Source: Planctomycetota bacterium (lineage in GTDB: Bacteria; Planctomycetota; Planctomycetia; Pirellulales; Lacipirellulaceae). Taken from it: a DNA stretch of 64,000 nucleotides. The translations under genes and the position numbers were made by a program. The notes beneath the pieces were generated by a model. The model was not told the origin of the DNA. It saw only the letters and a list, made by a program, of their open reading frames with translations, and ran no database searches. Below are positions 60,367 to 64,000 of the stretch, one piece after another. The stretch lies in assembly GCA_029259915.1 (NCBI GenBank), contig JAJDED010000043.1, forward strand, positions 62,001-126,000, in the 5' to 3' direction. Every line of letters begins with the position of its first letter. Within the stretch, counting starts at the first letter, position 1.

Positions 60367-60612
60367 TCACTCTTCTTCTGCGAGATCGAATACATATCGA
60401 TCAATGCATGCCAACACACCCAACGCAACGGCAGAGCCGACAAACGACGCTGAAGCTTGGCCCGCTTTAGTGAGATAGCCAATACTCTCTTCGCCGCCGA
60501 AATTACGAACCCACAATGCGAACATCCAAATCGCATCGCACAAGAAGACAATGCCCATGATAAACGCCACCCAGGCTGCGAGCTCGATCATGCGTTCGAA
60601 TAACCAATCCAT
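60367..60612 (-). CDS. Small two-helix membrane protein
   Basis: 81 residues from ATG 60612, with a perfect AAGGAG nine bases upstream. The first hydrophobic helix is LAAWVAFIMGIVFLCDAIWM (about residues 11-30). The second is SFVGSAVALGVLACIDRYVF (about 56-75). The C-terminus is acidic (DLAEEE). No family is recognised. The strong ribosome binding site argues that it is real and well translated. Neighbours are the kinase cluster and another membrane protein, so no role is implied. Confidence 0.7.
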   Translation of the reverse strand: MDWLFERMIELAAWVAFIMGIVFLCDAIWMFALWVRNFGGEESIGYLTKAGQASASFVGSAVALGVLACIDRYVFDLAEEE

Positions 60613-60782
60613 TATTAGCTCCTTGTTGAATTGCTATTTCACATGAGAAAAGTGTTCTTAACGACGAGTGAAATTCGATCGGCAACATCGTTATGTTAGC
60701 CGATTATAGCCTGGATGCCCAATTGGAAAAAGCTGAGCCTGGGTCGGCACGCTTCGGCAGAAAGTTGCCTCTGGTTGTGTTA

Positions 60783-61202
60783 TCAAGTGCCCCGATCTGC
60801 CTGCAAAAATTGTAGCAGTACGAAGCCAACTAAACTGGCCAGTAAAATTGTGGCCAACACGTGATCGGTCCACAGGAGTGGATTTAGTTTGGCCGTGGCA
60901 CTTGCCTGAGCGGCGTGGGTTTGTGCACCAATAGCCAACCCGACGAGTAGAACATAGACAACCAGATTCAGCACGGCCAAGTATTCTCGCCTGTAGACAT
61001 TCAGATTTTCTAAGAGCGAGAGCGTCGCGCCCCAGCCAATCAGTGCCAACGCAGCCGCGATGGGGACCAAGGGCCAGATTTGTGCGGCGAGAATCACCGT
61101 CAGCCCGATGCCAATCAGCACAGGCCCCCGATGTTCGGCATAAGCAGGAAGCGAGAATCCTGACACAATCACCACCTGGAAAGAGAGAATAAAGAACTTC
61201 AA
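60783..61202 (-). CDS. Small multi-helix membrane protein
   Basis: 139 residues; the longest frame starts with TTG at 61202. GTG codons about ten codons further in are other candidates, and no ATG is available. About four hydrophobic segments follow (PVLIGIGLTVILAAQIWPLV, VPIAAALALIGWGATLSLLE, YLAVLNLVVYVLLVGLAIGA, VLATILLASLVGFVLLQFLQ). No motif or family is recognised. It is the gene downstream of ftsH on the same strand, with a hairpin repeat between. Possibly an integral membrane partner, but nothing specific supports that. Confidence 0.6.
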   Translation of the reverse strand: MKFFILSFQVVIVSGFSLPAYAEHRGPVLIGIGLTVILAAQIWPLVPIAAALALIGWGATLSLLENLNVYRREYLAVLNLVVYVLLVGLAIGAQTHAAQASATAKLNPLLWTDHVLATILLASLVGFVLLQFLQADRGT

Positions 61203-61250
61203 AAGGAGTCTTTATTCTGATTGGGGTGTGTTGCTGCGCCAAGTTGCGAA

Positions 61251-61302
61251 TAGCCGCGATCTTACAGATCGCTGGCTCCGGCGAGCTGTAAGATCGCGGC
61301 TA
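61251..61302. repeat. TAGCCGCGATCT inverted repeat, two copies facing each other
   Basis: TAGCCGCGATCTTACAG (61251-61267) and CTGTAAGATCGCGGCTA (61286-61302) are perfect 17-nt inverted repeats, and the left copy itself contains the GCGATCT-TAC-AGATCGC hairpin. It lies after the ftsH stop and may end its transcript. Confidence 0.85.
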
Positions 61303-61325
61303 CCTTGATGTACGAGCCACGTGGT

Positions 61326-63377
61326 TCAGCCGCCGGCGGAACCGGGGGATGCGTCTTTGGCGGGGGTGTCCGATTTTGTGGGGCGCTTAAGTTCTGAGTC
61401 GGTCCCGGGAACGATCATCGGGCTGGGCGAATTTTCTTCGATGATGCGGGACAACTCTTCGGAATCGATCACTTCCTGCTCCATCAATTCTTGCGAAGTC
61501 GCATCGAGCGCTGCGCGCCGTTTGCCCAGGATGTGCCGAACGCGTTCGAGACCCTCGTCGATAATGCGTTTGACCTCTTCGTCGATTTCGCGGACCGTCT
61601 GTTCGCTATGATTTTGCATACGTGGAAATTCACCACCCCCGGCAAGGAACGGGCTGCGATTGCTCTCGCGATAGTTCACCCGGCCCAGGCGGCTCATGCC
61701 GAAATCCATTACCATGCTGCGGGCGATTTCGGTAGCGCGCTCGAGGTCGTTCTGCGCACCAGACGAAATGTCTTCGAACACTATTTCTTCTGCCACGGTG
61801 CCGGCAAGCAGCACTTGGATTCGGCTTTCCAGTTCGCCTTGGGTCATCAAGAAGCGATCTTGCTCGGGCCGCTGCATCGTGTAGCCCAAAGCTGCCAGCC
61901 CGCGGGGAATAATCGAAACTTTGTGAACCGGATCGGTATTGGGTAGCGAATAGGCGACGAGCGCGTGACCGCTTTCATGGTAGGCGACGCGTAGTTTTTC
62001 GTCGTCCTGCATGATCCGGTTTTTCTTTTCCAATCCTGCGCTGGTGCGTTCGACGGCCTCGTTAAGCTCGGCCATGCCGACCGCTTTTTTCCCGTTTCGG
62101 GCCGCCAGGAGAGCCGCTTCGTTGACGATATTGGCCAGATCGGCTCCGACAAAACCACTGGTGATAGCTGCCACGTTTTTCACGACGACATCTTCGCCCA
62201 TGCGGATATTTTTCAAATGGACATTGAGAATTTCTTCGCGACCGCCAACATCAGGACGATCTACCAGCACATGGCGATCGAATCGGCCCGGTCGCAGCAA
62301 GGCAGGGTCCAAAGTTTCGGGTCGGTTGGTGGCGCCCAGCACAATGACGCCGCTGTTGGAGCCAAAGCCGTCCATTTCCACAAGCAGCGCGTTGAGCGTT
62401 TGTTCGCGCTCGTCGTGTCCGCCGATTTGGCCGCTGCCGCGAGTTTTTCCCAGTGCATCGAGTTCATCGATGAAAATGATGCAGGGAGCCCGCTGTTCTG
62501 CCTGGCTGAACATGTCGCGCACCCGTGCGGCACCGACACCGACAAACATCTCGACAAAGTCGGAACCGCTCAGGCTGAAAAAGGGCACCCCCGCCTCTCC
62601 TGCAATCGCTTTTGCGAGCAGCGTTTTGCCGGTGCCGGGAGGACCGACCAAGAGTACGCCCTTGGGGATACGGCCTCCGAGGCGTTGGTAGCGCTCGGGA
62701 GTTTTTAGGAAATCGACCACTTCGCGCAGCTCGTCGACCGCCTCTTCGATGCCGGCGACGTCGTCGAACGTGACTTCAATTTCTTCCTGGGCGACCAATT
62801 TCCCCCGGCTGCGACCGAACGCCATCGGCGAACCCGCGCCCCCCATCCGCCGCAACATCACGACCATCAAGAGCAGCAGCATCCCGGTGAGCATCAGCAC
62901 GGGAAGATAACCCAGAAGCGCGCTGGGAGGATCGGCCACTGTGTGCGGCAGATTGTTTTCGCTTAAGAGTTGTTGCAGACGATCTTCGTTGGGTAGCCGT
63001 GCTGTGCGGAACGGAATCTGTTGGGTTTCTTCCCAGTCGGCATCTTCCGTTTTTTTACTCGACAGAACTGCCCCAGTCACCTCGTAAGCGCCGACTTTGA
63101 TTTTCGAGGGTTTGCTGACTCGCCGTGTGACGGCAGGGGATTTGCTAGTGTCTTCGAATTCGACGTAATCGATCGACTCGGTTATTTCGGGATTGCTGAC
63201 TTTGATCAGCCGTTCGAGATCGTACCAGGCGATGGTCAGCCGATCTTTATCGCTCATTGCGGTTCCCACCAGCAACAGCAATACAATCAATCCCAGAACA
63301 TACCAGACGAAATTGCTGTTCTGCGGAGGGGCCTTTTTTTCGGGAGATCCCTTGGGCTTGTCTTCGGAGTTTTCCAT
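61326..63377 (-). CDS. ftsH: ATP-dependent zinc metalloprotease FtsH
   Basis: Membrane AAA+ protease that degrades misfolded and regulatory membrane proteins. 683 residues from ATG 63377 (a GTG lies one codon before it). Two membrane helices (about residues 24-41 and 158-176 of the frame that starts with the GTG) flank a periplasmic domain of about 115 residues. Walker [10 protein letters not shown] at about 245-253, Walker [13 protein letters not shown], second region of homology [18 protein letters not shown], and zinc motif HESGH at about 468-472 with the later Asp in [17 protein letters not shown]. All catalytic residues are intact. The C-terminus is a Ser/Pro/Lys tail. Monocistronic by context. 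Confidence 0.97.
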   Translation of the reverse strand: MENSEDKPKGSPEKKAPPQNSNFVWYVLGLIVLLLLVGTAMSDKDRLTIAWYDLERLIKVSNPEITESIDYVEFEDTSKSPAVTRRVSKPSKIKVGAYEVTGAVLSSKKTEDADWEETQQIPFRTARLPNEDRLQQLLSENNLPHTVADPPSALLGYLPVLMLTGMLLLLMVVMLRRMGGAGSPMAFGRSRGKLVAQEEIEVTFDDVAGIEEAVDELREVVDFLKTPERYQRLGGRIPKGVLLVGPPGTGKTLLAKAIAGEAGVPFFSLSGSDFVEMFVGVGAARVRDMFSQAEQRAPCIIFIDELDALGKTRGSGQIGGHDEREQTLNALLVEMDGFGSNSGVIVLGATNRPETLDPALLRPGRFDRHVLVDRPDVGGREEILNVHLKNIRMGEDVVVKNVAAITSGFVGADLANIVNEAALLAARNGKKAVGMAELNEAVERTSAGLEKKNRIMQDDEKLRVAYHESGHALVAYSLPNTDPVHKVSIIPRGLAALGYTMQRPEQDRFLMTQGELESRIQVLLAGTVAEEIVFEDISSGAQNDLERATEIARSMVMDFGMSRLGRVNYRESNRSPFLAGGGEFPRMQNHSEQTVREIDEEVKRIIDEGLERVRHILGKRRAALDATSQELMEQEVIDSEELSRIIEENSPSPMIVPGTDSELKRPTKSDTPAKDASPGSAGG

Positions 63378-63541
63378 CACACTTCTACTTTGTCAGGGTG
63401 AGATTATCTGTTCTGTGCCCCCCCGCCAGAGGTCCTGTTAGCCTCGCGGGGAAAGTTCGATCTTCAGTCCATACTAAGTTAGCACTTGAGAAAAGACAAC
63501 GAAGCTTCTCCAGCGAGTGACAGGCATCTCTTGTGGTCGGG

Positions 63542-63570
63542 TTGTCGCAGCAGCGTGTGACCCCTAGAAT
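63542..63570 (+). promoter_or_regulatory. Candidate dxr promoter in the 63378-63772 gap
   Basis: TTGTCG (63542-63547), a 17-bp spacer and TAGAAT (63565-63570). The -35 is the same as that of the dehydratase cluster promoter. The leader to dxr would be about 196 nt. The small open frame that starts at 63594 inside it is not family-like. Confidence 0.5.
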
Positions 63571-63772
63571 GGCCGACTTGCGCCGTTTGCACTATGATCG
63601 ACCCTGAAATCGCAGGTTTTGCGCGGACGAGATCAGCGGGAGCGGGCAATCCCTACGATTGTTACGCTTGCCATTATCCTTTTGTGCGTTTCTTTGCTGG
63701 TCATTGCGAGAAACCCCTCTTAACGGTTGGTTTACAGCCACGCTCCAAAACCAGCAGTAAAAACATCAAGCC

Positions 63773-64000
63773 ATGGCAGAAAATTGCAAACAGATCGCTG
63801 TGCTAGGCTCCACGGGGAGCATCGGCACTAGTGCATTGGAAGTGATCGCCGCTAGCGGTGGGCGCTTGCAGGCGATTGCCCTTTCGGCACACTCGCAATT
63901 TGACCGGTTGTTGAAACAGGCGCAAGAATTTCAGCCCCGTTGGGTCGTGGTGACCGATCCCCAGGCGGCCGAAGCGTTTGATTGGTCGGCGTTGCCTGTC
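63773..64000 (+). CDS. dxr: 1-deoxy-D-xylulose 5-phosphate reductoisomerase, N-terminal part
   Basis: Second enzyme of the non-mevalonate isoprenoid pathway. Only the first 76 residues are in the window: MAENCKQIAVLGSTGSIGTS (the NADPH-binding Gly-Ser-Thr-Gly-Ser-Ile-Gly motif) followed by ALEVIAASGGRLQAIALSAH and QEFQPRWVVVTDPQAAEAF. This is a textbook Dxr N-terminus. The gene runs off the right edge. No clear Shine-Dalgarno-like site is seen before the ATG at 63773. Confidence 0.93.
   Translation, partial: MAENCKQIAVLGSTGSIGTSALEVIAASGGRLQAIALSAHSQFDRLLKQAQEFQPRWVVVTDPQAAEAFDWSALPV

Noticed and set aside
63594-63772. 70-residue frame before dxr
   Set aside because: It overlaps the dxr start in another frame and lacks protein-like composition. 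The dxr leader explains the DNA.
1-64000. tRNA, rRNA or CRISPR array
   Set aside because: I scanned for the T-loop word GGTTCGA in a cloverleaf context and for regularly spaced direct repeats and found none. The heptamer arrays are inverted and unspaced, so they are not CRISPR.

Overview
The window looks like chromosomal DNA of a planctomycete, most likely of the Pirellulales. This is inferred from gene content and not from any search. The pointers are an exosortase-associated EpsI protein plus a PEP-CTERM-anchored secreted protein, LL-diaminopimelate aminotransferase (DapL, typical of the Planctomycetes-Verrucomicrobia-Chlamydiae group), a secreted thioredoxin-trypsin fusion, many proteins with no recognisable family, low coding density and intergenic DNA full of hairpin repeats. 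I see no rRNA, tRNA, CRISPR array or transposase gene. The right edge cuts dxr.

Layout. 0.5-7 kb: an outer-membrane polysaccharide export lipoprotein, a Pro/Ser-rich exported protein and EpsI; then a retropepsin-like protease gene divergent from a two-gene unit of inactive transglutaminase-7TM protein and ATP-grasp ligase. 7-16 kb: an MFS transporter, a CHAD protein, a DinB-fold protein, an Rrf2 regulator downstream of cysH (which has a near-consensus promoter), rsmE, an ExeA-like ATPase and a DUF2130 protein. 16-22 kb: scpA, a probable small mobile element carrying a frameshifted GxxExxY gene between inverted repeats, an MBL-fold hydrolase, a toxin-antitoxin pair with a nonsense-mutated toxin, and metG. 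22-33 kb: the thioredoxin-trypsin fusion, purH, an S41 protease, an acidic protein, a TPR protein, a membrane pseudokinase and a PEP-CTERM protein.

33-37 kb: a compact fatty-acid or polyketide-like set (two hot-dog dehydratases, a long acyl carrier protein, a ketosynthase) behind one promoter and closed by a strong terminator. 37-45 kb: a large chemoreceptor, dapL, and a putA-like bifunctional proline catabolic enzyme with a heptamer repeat inside its coding sequence. 45-52 kb, minus strand: an esterase, an uncharacterised protein, a CBS protein, korA, korB and a zinc-ribbon CBS protein, apparently one transcriptional group around 2-oxoacid:ferredoxin oxidoreductase. 52-64 kb: ribBA, a second copy of the GxxExxY-associated palindrome, a four-gene signalling cluster (hybrid histidine kinase, REC-PilZ protein, PAS histidine kinase, FixJ-like regulator), two small membrane proteins, ftsH and the start of dxr.

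The main unexplained structure is in the intergenic DNA. At least nine families of imperfect palindromes occupy gene ends. Several are built from short tandem units (7, about 8 or about 10 nt) facing each other as inverted arms. One family brackets a PD-(D/E)XK-like GxxExxY gene, which makes a nuclease-linked mobile palindrome the most interesting hypothesis here.
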